A stretch of 52,500 bases of DNA from Symbiodinium natans (Eukaryota; Sar; Dinophyceae; Suessiales; Symbiodiniaceae), in the NCBI GenBank assembly GCA_905221605.1, contig CAJNDS010000289.1:22501-75000 (forward strand). The letters run 5' to 3'. Within the stretch, counting starts at the first letter, position 1; each line of letters starts with the position of its first letter. This document shows positions 1 through 7,585 of the stretch, piece by piece. Position numbers and translations under genes: made by a program. Under the pieces are notes generated by a model that was not told the DNA's origin, did not search any database, and was given only the letters and a program-made list of their open reading frames with translations.

Positions 1-110
1 CAAGCCCATGCAAGCCATGCAGACAACATGCTCATGCTCAATCTACAGACCATGCAAGGAACAAGATCATGCATCAACGTCATCCCATGCTGGATAATAC
101 AGTTTTGGAT

Positions 111-408
111 TCAAGGTTTAGGGTTAAGGTTTAACAGACAACAACAAAATAATACCCGGTGCAGACCGAGGTGCTCATCTCCCGGAACTTCCGGCCCGAA
201 ATAGAGCATGACATCGCAGGTCCTGCCAGCCGGCGGGTGGACGTACCACCATATCTCCTCGCGAGACTTCGCCCACACCACCTCATCGGATTCTGCCATG
301 ACCCCTCACCGAGGTGAAACTTTCTCAAATCTTGTCTAAGATGCAAGGTTCAGGGTTTAGGGTTAGGGTTTAAGGTTTAGGGTTTAGGATGTAAGGCTTA
401 GGGTTTCG
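111..408. repeat. Degenerate TTTAGGG-type telomere-like repeats, left block
   Basis: Short runs of TTTAGGG and variants such as GTTAGGG and TTTAAGG occur at about 111-134 and 345-408. The motif matches the telomere repeat known from plants and dinoflagellates, but here it is scattered and diverged inside the window, so it is an interstitial copy rather than a chromosome end. No convincing coding region was seen between the two runs. Confidence 0.75.
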
Positions 409-522
409 TAGTACTAGTACCTAATAGTACTACTACTAGTTTGTAGTACGACTAGTAGCAGTAGGCGTAGTACTCGTAGCAGTAGTACTAGTTGTTATTG
501 CAGTAGTGTACTAGTAGTGTCT
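407..522. repeat. Imperfect TAG/TAC triplet repeat
   Basis: About 115 bases made almost entirely of TAG, TAC and GTA triplets in irregular order, giving many short self-complementary TAGTACTA stretches. It is low complexity with no coding signal. Confidence 0.75.
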
Positions 523-880
523 ACCGCAAAAGCCTTGAGCAGCTACCTTGCATGTCTACAAAGAGCATGACTCATGTTGTCTGCTACACTGCATGCTGCT
601 CCAAAGGGCTGCTGTCCGGCAACAAACAATTCAGCAACCATGCAACGTGCACCATGCCAAGACGAACAAGCGACTGCATGTGGGGATCGGGTGCTTCGGG
701 AGAGGCACCCTGCATGAACACTATGAACCTTGAATGAATCCCCTTTGTCTTAGGCCCTGCAGGCCCCAAACTTGGGGCCTTTAATACGGGTTTTAGGGCC
801 AAGGGTTTAGTTGTCGGTGTCGGTGTTTCAGGAGGAAGAGTGTTGAGACACAGTGTGTCGGGTTGAGAACGAAGGTTCGG
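523..880. other. Intergenic stretch without recognisable gene
   Basis: It contains CATGC-rich sequence and, near 765-800, a short GGGGCCTTT segment related to the tandem repeat at 1035-1215. Open frames here are short, overlap on both strands and have no recognisable protein features. Confidence 0.4.
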
Positions 881-1030
881 GTTCACAAGGGTTTAGGGTT
901 TTAGTACAAGGCTGGAAATTCATAGGGTTTAGGGTTTAGGGTTTAGGGTTTAGGGTTTAGGATTTAGGGTTTAGGATTTAGGGTTTAGGGTTTCGGATGT
1001 AGGGTGTAGGGTGTAGGGTTTATGGACCTT
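881..1030 (+). repeat. Interstitial TTTAGGG array
   Basis: Several near-perfect TTTAGGG units in a row (best at 920-960), with single-base variants such as ATTTAGG and GTGTAGGG toward the right edge. A shorter block of the same kind lies at 1256-1290. Confidence 0.85.
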
Positions 1031-1034
1031 CATC

Positions 1035-1215
1035 GGGTTTTAGTGCAAAGCTGGGGATTCCCAAGGGTTGGGGCCCTCATAAAGGGTTATTGTTTTTGTA
1101 CAAAGGCTCGGGGTTCAGAAGGGTTGGGCCCTGTATAAAGGGTTTAGGGTTTTTGTCCAAAGGCTCGGGGTTCACAAGGCTCGGGGCCTTTGTAAAGGGT
1201 TTATAAGTAGAACGG
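1035..1215. repeat. Tandem repeat, period about 55-57 bp
   Basis: Three diverged copies of a unit with CAAAGGCTCGGGGTTC followed by GGGCC and AAAGGGTTT begin near 1046, 1101 and 1158. The unit ends in telomere-like AAAGGGTTTAGGG, which suggests it grew out of a telomere-repeat background. Confidence 0.6.
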
Positions 1216-1385
1216 TTTGGGGTTCAGAAGGCTTGAGGTTTCGGAAAGGGGTAACGGTTTAGGGTTTAGGGTGTAGGGTTTCGTTCCAGGTTTGGGGTTT
1301 GTCGGGCCGGTCGACGTTTGGGTTCTCAGAGGCATTGGGCTGCGAAGGTCGGGCTCGGGAGGTTGGGCACAAGTGACCTCTTTTT

Positions 1386-1834
1386 TCATGGAAGAGGCAC
1401 GATCTCGGCGAGGGTGTCAGGCGCCCTCATCGCCACAGGCCGCCTTTCGCTGGCCCAGAGCTTGCACCAGGGACCGGTGGCGGCCGTGGTGGCGGCACCG
1501 GAGGTGGTGTTGGAGGTGTTGGAGTTGGACCAGCCGGCCATGACGTCCCAGCCACAGTCCCCGCCAGTGCAGCAGGAGGCCTCGTAGCTGCCGATGACAC
1601 CCCGGCCAAAGTCCCCCACGTCCCAGCCACAGTCCCCACCATTGCAGCAGGAGCTGCTGCGGTAGTCGCCGATGACATCCCAGCCATAGCCCCCGGCACT
1701 GCCGAAGCTGCCGGCGACCACATCCCAGCCGGTCCAGCCACACTCGACCTTACTGCTGGCGGAGGTCGATTCACACTGGTGGGCCAGGAAGATGAAGACG
1801 GTGGCTCTGTGGCTTTGGCCTGTCAGGGATATAG
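1386..1834 (-). CDS. Gene B, 3' exon: Cys/Gly/Trp-rich repeat protein, unknown function
   Basis: The minus-strand frame ends at a stop at 1386. It enters from the right after a plausible acceptor (cctacag, reading into the exon at 1834), so it is probably the exon after the coiled-coil exon at 1915-2404. It encodes a region with repeated GWDV blocks, three of them as CGWDV or GYGWDV, spaced by Gly/Ser/Tyr, with CC pairs (SSCCNGGDCGWDV and ASCCTGGDCGWDV). The even Cys spacing suggests a disulphide-rich or metal-binding repeat. A Ser/Thr/Asn-rich tail follows. I do not recognise the family. The plus-strand frame over the same bases is a shadow of the repeated codons. Confidence 0.5.
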
Positions 1835-1914
1835 CTGTAGGCAACCAGCCAGCGGCAAGCAAACAAACAACATGCAAGGACGACACCACAAGACATGCCA
1901 AGGAACATGCTTCA

Positions 1915-2404
1915 AGTCATGGATCTCCAGCTCGCACTGCTCCACCTGGTCCCTCAGCTGGGCGATGAGGGCCTCCTGTTCCTTGATCTTCGCATCCCGG
2001 TCTTCAAGGCGGGAGAGCATGAGAGACTCGGAGGCATGGGCCTTCTGCACGAAGCTCGTGAACATGTCACGCATAAGCGTGCAGCTTCCTTGGGCCCAGA
2101 CCTGGCGAGGGTTGTTGCCATGCCATGGCCGATGCACCTGGCCACACGGTTTGTCGTCCTGGCCAACCTCGATGCGAGCCAAGACCTCGATGCCCTCCCA
2201 TGCATCCCTGTCCTCGCTCGTGACCACCGCCGATGCCACCACAAAAAAGCCCTGTGCAACATAAAATATGTAGCACTCGGCCGGGTCCAACACCTCGTCG
2301 GCCTGGATCGCCATCCTCTTCAAGACGATGTGGTCGCGGACCATGCTGTCCATCTTCTTCCAGGGCCCGTGCATGATGTTGGTGAATCGCCTTGGATCGA
2401 TCAT
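1915..2404 (-). CDS. Gene B, upstream exon with C-terminal coiled coil, unknown function
   Basis: The minus-strand frame begins with ATG at 2404 and reads about 160 residues. The first two thirds look globular (KRMAIQADEVLDPAECYIFY, then a hydrophobic VVASAVV strand). The end is a clear heptad-patterned coiled coil (LEDRDAKIKEQEALIAQL followed by RDQVEQCELEI). After IHDLK the frame loses protein character (Cys/Trp-rich, CATGC-rich DNA), so an intron probably begins near 1915 and the chain continues in the exon at 1834-1386. Whether the 2404 ATG is the true start is unknown, because an intron could lie upstream. The long plus-strand frame here is antisense to the coiled coil and is rejected. 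Confidence 0.55.
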
Positions 2405-2815
2405 GCCAACCCAAATGAAGATTTAGGGATTCGGTTTATAGGGTTTCGGGTGCAGGGTTTATGGGTTTATAGGGTTTCGGGTCTATATAGGGTTTTTAGG
2501 GTTCAGGGTTTACATGAGCATGCCAAGAGCACACCAAGCTCAAACACAAACATGCCATTCTCCAGTCAAGATCATGGTAAGGCCATGCAGAGACCAACAT
2601 GCCATGATCATGCAAACACAAAAACCAAACTGAAACACAAACATGCCATGCTCATGCCAAGAGCATGCCAGGGTCAAATACAAACATGCCATGCGGTCAA
2701 GGTCATGCCAAGGTCACACACTAGCACTGCCACACAGGCTGCTTTTTGGCTGCAATACCAGACACGGCCTCGCTCCCCAGAGGCACCAGCCAAGGCAGAG
2801 GGAACACTGTACAGT
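2405..2815. other. Spacer between genes A and B: telomere-like and CATGC-rich sequence
   Basis: Left part (2420-2515) holds GGGTTT/TTTAGGG-type runs, including GGGTTTATAGGGTTTCGGG. Right part (2515-2710) is a low-complexity CATGCCA-rich stretch of the same type that dominates 5940-7090. No gene was recognised. Confidence 0.5.
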
Positions 2816-2817
2816 GA

Positions 2818-3399
2818 CTACTCTTGAGTCTTCTTATCTTTGGCATACTTGCCACTGGCCACATAGGACCTCTTCTCTGCATGCTTGCAGTCATCACAAT
2901 CTTCTCTCAGAAACACAAGCAACGACTCCAAATTGTCCGGTTGCAGCAACACTGCCGGGGTCTTCAAATATCTGCTCCCGGGAAACCCTAAGCATTGCAC
3001 CTCAGATCCATCGGTCAACGTGGCCTGCACCACCAGAGAGTCCGGCAGCTGTTCTACAGGGGATCGTTTCCTCTTCTTGTTCTTGGAGTCATCGAAGAGT
3101 TTTTTCTCTTCCGGCTCAGGCCCTGCAATTTTTTTTTTAATCTCCTGGTCCACCAACTTGCAAAACTCCTGGAAGCGAGGTGCCGAAGCAAGGGATGGAT
3201 TCTTGCCCATGTCCTTTTTCTGGCACGGGCAAACAAGTCGAACGATGGCATAGTGGCTGGCAACCATTTTCAAGTAGGCATCGCCATGCTCGTCTTCCAC
3301 GATCAAATCATCCGGAATCGGGATCTTCTGCTGCTGGTGGCTGATCGTGTAGGACTTGAGAATCGAAACCCGGTGAGGCTCCATGCTTGCACGTGTGGA
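2818..3399 (-). CDS. Gene A, exon 3: Lys-rich C-terminal part, unknown function
   Basis: This is the last coding exon of the minus-strand gene that starts at 5826. It begins after the acceptor gatcggcag (AG at 3401-3400) in phase 0 with STRASMEPHRVSILK and ends at a TAG at 2818. It contains a CPC Cys pair, a basic patch (KNKKRKR, a likely nuclear localisation signal), acidic EPEEKK, and near the end REDCDDCKHAEKR with a CxxC-type pair. The ATG inside it (MEPHRV) is probably an internal Met, because exon 2 splices to it in frame. No family recognised. Confidence 0.6.
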   Translation of the reverse strand, partial: STRASMEPHRVSILKSYTISHQQQKIPIPDDLIVEDEHGDAYLKMVASHYAIVRLVCPCQKKDMGKNPSLASAPRFQEFCKLVDQEIKKKIAGPEPEEKKLFDDSKNKKRKRSPVEQLPDSLVVQATLTDGSEVQCLGFPGSRYLKTPAVLLQPDNLESLLVFLREDCDDCKHAEKRSYVASGKYAKDKKTQE

Positions 3400-3640
3400 C
3401 TGCCGATCTGGCTCCTAGATGTCGCTGCTAGCCAAGGTGAAGGCATGCACAACATTCACACCAACATGACTGCTGTCGGAAAGAAAGGCAGAACTTGCAA
3501 GCAAGAACAGACGGATACATGCATACACACAAAGCCACCATTTTTTCCGGATGCGAACCAAAATGTCGATGCAAGACAGCATGCTTCAAAAGTGTTGGCC
3601 AAAACAGCATGCTGCAGCCAGTCCTGTGCCCGGCTCACAC
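3400..3640 (-). other. Gene A intron 2 (GT-AG, 241 bp)
   Basis: Read on the minus strand, exon 2 ends CTGCAG and the intron starts gtgtgag at 3640. It ends gatcggcag at 3400. Both exons join in phase 0 (KQLQ to STRAS). This is the clearest canonical splice pair I found in the window. Without splicing, exon 2 would run straight into a TGA stop. Confidence 0.65.
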
Positions 3641-4895
3641 CTGCAGCTGCTTGTCACGATATCGTTTCACAGGAGCTGCAGTGGAAGAAACTCCACCGGC
3701 CTTTCGCTTCGACAGCAGGGCCTCACTTGCACAGAAAAGAAAGTCGCCTTTCTTCAAGGCCTTGCTGTTCACATAGCACGGGATCAGGTCTTGCCCAGGC
3801 TTCTTTTTCAGCAGGGTCATGTTGACATACTCATGGTCGGCAGTCGCTTTGACGTGCCAAAACGGCACGAGCACCGACTTGGAATCGAGCTTGGTCCAGT
3901 CGGCTGGCGCCTTCATGGCAGAGATGCCAAAGGAGCGAAAGGTCAGGGAGGTGACCTGCTTGTCGATCACATACAAGGAACCATAGCACGGCAACACAAG
4001 GGTTGCTGCTGGCAAGTCAGCAGCAGCACACAAACCCTGACCGGACACGAAACGAATCTGGTCGATCATCTGCTCGCAGGCCTGGCAGCCATGGAAGAGA
4101 TCCACCTGCGATTGGGCTTTGTCGATGGACTCTTGCACCCAGGTACTCCGGGAGATGCCATGCTTCAAAGCAACAGCAACATCGAGGACCTCAGGGAGCT
4201 CTTTTCTGGTGATCTTCCACGAGGCAAGGTCCTCCTGCAAGGGCACTTCGACAGACCAGGAATCCTGCATCACGGGTGAGCAAACGAAGGTTGCCTTCTC
4301 CTCATCTAACTTCTCCAGACGAAACAAGGAACTCCCATGCTTGGAGTTCGTGTAGACAGAGCCAGCCTTCAAGTGCCGGTTCTGAAGCAAGACGACCTCC
4401 GACTTCGAGGCACCCAGCAAGTCCCGGAAGCGAGGCTCTGAGCTTTCACTGCTCTTGGCTGCTGTGGCTGCCGTGGAATGCTCGCTCCCCGGAAGGAGGT
4501 CCTGGCCAAACTGTGCCGTGATCTCTGAGGCAGACTCCCAAGTTCGGGCTTCACGACCTTGCTTCTGCTTGTCGGTCACCCAAAGAACCAACCGCACACA
4601 ATAGCGACCGAAGGCCTTGTGCTTCGCATCCTGCGACAACGATGAGACTTTCAGGGTTTCCCAGCCTTGACTCAGCAACTCTTCCACCTCAAGCAGAGAC
4701 GAAGTGTTCCGTTTGAACTTGTCCAGGTCGCTCTTGGTCAAGAGGCGGGCAACCTTGTCCACAACCCTCGGGGAAGTAACCTGTGTGGCTACACACGCGA
4801 TCCGCCAAAACACAAAGACATTGCCCGGAACTTTGTAGTCCACATAGGTGACATGCTTCATGAACTCCGACCCAAGCATGACAGACTCGCCGTAG
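3641..4895 (-). CDS. Gene A, exon 2: large central coding exon, unknown function
   Basis: About 415 residues of uninterrupted minus-strand coding sequence. It opens near MLGSEFMKHVTYVDYK, just after an AG acceptor downstream of the CA/TG microsatellite, and closes at the CAG-gtgtgag donor (3641/3640). The sequence is mixed alpha/beta with a Ser/Ala-rich linker in the first third (STAATAAKSSESSEP). Later parts include a C-x2-C pair (FHGCQACEQM) and a basic end (LLSKRKAGG, VKRYRDKQ). No domain recognised. Four or more overlapping plus-strand frames across it are shadows. Confidence 0.65.
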
Positions 4896-4913
4896 GTCTG
4901 GCCTTGCCACCAT

Positions 4914-4985
4914 CAACAGACACACACACACACACAAGCAAACAAACAAAAACACACACACACACACAGAGATACACACACACAT
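4914..4985. repeat. (CA)n-rich microsatellite inside gene A intron 1
   Basis: CACACA runs are interrupted by AAACAAACAAAAA. On the gene A strand this is (TG)n with T-rich sequence, lying between exon 1 and exon 2, and it may act as the pyrimidine-rich tract before the exon 2 acceptor. Confidence 0.8.
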
Positions 4986-5044
4986 GCACACTTTCTTTAT
5001 GTAAATGGCGACATGTCCACACATGCCTTCTTGCAGCCCAACCA

Positions 5045-5826
5045 CAAAAGGATGTCAGGAAACCAGCTAGTGGCATAGACTTGCCTCCACAGAACTCTGT
5101 CCCAAAATGGACAACAGTGTCGAAGTACTCGATGCACCCCGGCTGCGATTCCAGACACCGAACCTTGGCGTCGGCTACTGTCATGCCGTGGGACAGGAAC
5201 CTGGCCAGGGTCGCCAGGGTCTGCAGCTCGGTCGTGTCGACCTTGACAGCATTCGAGCTGTTCAGGCTGCTGGCATATGTCAATGGCAGCTCCGGCCATT
5301 CTTCTGCCACGACATCCTCGAGAATCAACCACCTCCATCCGATGGTCGTGCACTTCTGAACGGGGTGGCCTTCCAGCTTGCAGTGCTGATTGGGCACCTT
5401 CCCAGCCATGATGCTCTTCAGGAATGCCGTGGAGTGACTGCAACCAAGTGTCAGGTAGGTCTCCTTGCCATTGGGCTCGGCCAAGTTGGAAAAGTTCTCG
5501 GCAATCTTCTGGTTCGCCTGGATCTGTGCTGCTCTCTGAGTCTTGTCCTTCGAGAGGCTGATCGCAACCGAAGAGGCCTCCAGCAAGTCGATGCGAACTC
5601 CCTGTTTCAAAAGCTGCTCGCCTTTGCTGCTAACATCGTGCCCAGAAACCATGCTGCCTCCACGATTGCAAGGGTGGACCAAAAACTTGTCTGGCAGCAC
5701 TGTCTCGTACCGTGCCAAACCATGCCCGAGGAAGAGGGCATTCAAGCCGGACAGCTTGCAGTTGACACCGGAGCTGCTGCTCAAGATAGCCTCGGCGCGC
5801 TTTCTGATCTCGGTCGTGACGGCCAT
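5045..5826 (-). CDS. Gene A, exon 1: N-terminal part, unknown function
   Basis: The first ATG of the frame is at 5826-5824 (MAVTTEIRKRAEAIL). The codon further upstream sometimes taken as a start is TTG, so I prefer 5826. About 255 residues read cleanly, including GLNALFLGHGLARYE, DKFLVHPCNRGG and LTLGCSHSTAFLK. Past about 5045 the frame runs into TG-repeat sequence, so the exon must end near FLTSFCGW. The 3' boundary is approximate. Exon 2 is in a different frame, which supports an intervening intron. No enzyme motif recognised. It looks like a dinoflagellate-specific family, which is inference. Confidence 0.6.
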
Positions 5827-5943
5827 GCTTGGATCCAAGCTTCGACTATGTCGATCGGGCCAACCAGTTAAACACTTCAGCCAAAGGCTGCCCGACGACA
5901 GATTCCAAATTCCAATGTTGCATGCAAGCCATGCCGGACGACA

Positions 5944-6299
5944 TTAAACTACATGAGACATGTGGCAGCAAGCTAGCATGCCTATATAGGTCATGTTGAC
6001 TTCACCAATGCATCCAAGCAAAACATACATAACCATGTCAACCAGACAAGCACGCACAACCCATGCACTCAAAACAACAACATGCAACCACAACATGCAA
6101 CAACAACAATAACAACAACATGCAACAACAACATGCAACAACAGCATGCCAATGCAAGCCATACAAATGCAAGCCATGCCAATGCAAGCCATGCCAATGC
6201 AAGCCATGCATGCCAATGCAAGCCATGCCACTACAGTCATGCATGCCACATGTTGAGTCAACCATGCATGCCAAGACATGTGCAAGCGGCAACTGAACC
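5944..6299. repeat. CATGC/CAACAA low-complexity region
   Basis: It consists of ACAACAACATGCAA runs (6075-6140), then short tandem units of GCCAATGCAAGCCAT (6147-6230). Apparent open frames on both strands are simply the absence of stops in this composition. Confidence 0.75.
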
Positions 6300-7080
6300 A
6301 AGCCATGCATCACAACAAAAATGCCAACATGAGAGCATGCCAGCTAAGCAAGCTCACATGCAACCCCAAGCCATGTGTCACAAAAAATGCCAACATAAGA
6401 GCATGCCAACTCGACCAGGCCAAAACAAGCAAGCTCACATGCAATCCCAAGCCATGTATCACAAAAACATGCCAACATGATAGCATGCATGCCAACTCGA
6501 CCATGCCAAAACAAGCAAGCTCACATGCAACCCCAAGCCATGCATCACAAAAAAATGCCAACATAAGAGCATGCCAACTCGACCATGCCAAAACAAGCAA
6601 GCTCACATGCAATCCCAAGTCATGTTTCACAAAAACATGCCAACATGATAGCATGCATGCCAACTCGACCATGCCAAAACAAGCAAGCTCACATGCAACC
6701 CCAAGCCATGCAGCAAAAATAAATGCCAACATAAGAGCATGCCAACTCGACCATGCCAAAACAAGCAAGCTCACATGCAATCCCAAGTCATGTATCACAA
6801 AAACATGCCAACATGATAGCATGCATGCCAACTCGACCATGCCAAAACAAGCAAGCTCACATGCAACCCCATGCAAGCCATGCATCACACAACAATGCCA
6901 ACATAAGAGCATGCCAACTCGACCACGCCAAAGCAAGCAGGCTCACATGCCACCTCAAGCCATGCATCACCACACATGCAAGCCATGCATCAACAAAAAA
7001 AGGGCCAACATCAGAGCACGCCAACTCGACCATGCCAAAACAAGCAAGCTCACATGCAACCCCTGCAAGCGACCATGCAT
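6300..7080. repeat. Minisatellite with alternating 82- and 86-bp units
   Basis: The anchor TGCCAACAT recurs at 6322, 6388, 6470, 6556, 6638, 6724, 6806, 6896 and about 7003. From 6388 to 6806 the spacing strictly alternates 82, 86, 82, 86, 82. One unit type reads ATAAGAGCATGCC and the other ATGATAGCATGCATGCC, so the real higher-order unit is a 168-bp dimer. The first unit is shortened to 66 bp and the last ones are longer and diverged, as expected at array edges. The long open frames across it (a plus-strand one of about 350 codons and its minus counterpart) are by-products of the repeat. Confidence 0.9.
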
Positions 7081-7127
7081 GCATGCATGCATGCTCACAA
7101 AAAAAAATGAATTTCCGTGTCGCCCTG

Positions 7128-7158
<31 letters not shown>

Positions 7159-7202
7159 ACACACACAAAACACACACACACACACATGCACACATGCACA
7201 CA
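7128..7202. repeat. Poly-C followed by (CA)n microsatellite
   Basis: A C-run of about 17 at 7128-7144 passes directly into CACACA with CATGCACA interruptions. Confidence 0.9.
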
Positions 7203-7276
7203 TACATCGACATGCCCCCAGCAGGAGAAAACGGAAAATCCGAAAAACCAAAAAAACAAAAAAACAAAGTCTATAT

Positions 7277-7585
7277 ATAATCAGCTTGCACCTCTATCTC
7301 AACCGAGTTAACCCAGTTAACTTAACCCTTCTAACCCAGTTAACTTAAGCCTCTTAATCGTTTATGTTAACCGACATAACCAGTTAACTTGCTTTAGCCT
7401 AACTACTTAGCCAACATTAGCTTCAGTTAGCCTAAATGCTTAGTTTTCTTAGCTTGAATTAACATAGTTAGCTAACTTATCTAATTGCCTCAGCCCCCTT
7501 GTCTTTCTTATAACTACTTCCCATGGGGTTGCCATGCACTTGCTGCACACTTACATTCCAGTTACTTAGTGTATGTAACTGGTAA
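7277..7585 (+). other. AT-rich leader upstream of the retroelement, GTTAAC-rich
   Basis: It contains several short self-complementary units (GTTAAC, AGTTAACTTAA, TTAGCTAA) in a stretch much more AT-rich than the coding part that follows. It could be the 5' end or untranslated leader of the retroelement. I could not find a matching direct repeat downstream of ORF4, so no LTR is called. No primer-binding site was recognised with confidence. Confidence 0.4.

Noticed and set aside
1895-2827. Plus-strand frame of 310 codons
   Set aside because: It lies antisense to the coiled-coil exon of gene B and ends in telomere-like and CATGC sequence. It has no protein features of its own.
6278-7348. Plus-strand open frame of about 350 codons and a minus-strand one of about 200
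   Set aside because: Both run over the 82/86-bp satellite and simple repeats. They are repetitive translations without any domain, open only because the repeat lacks stops.
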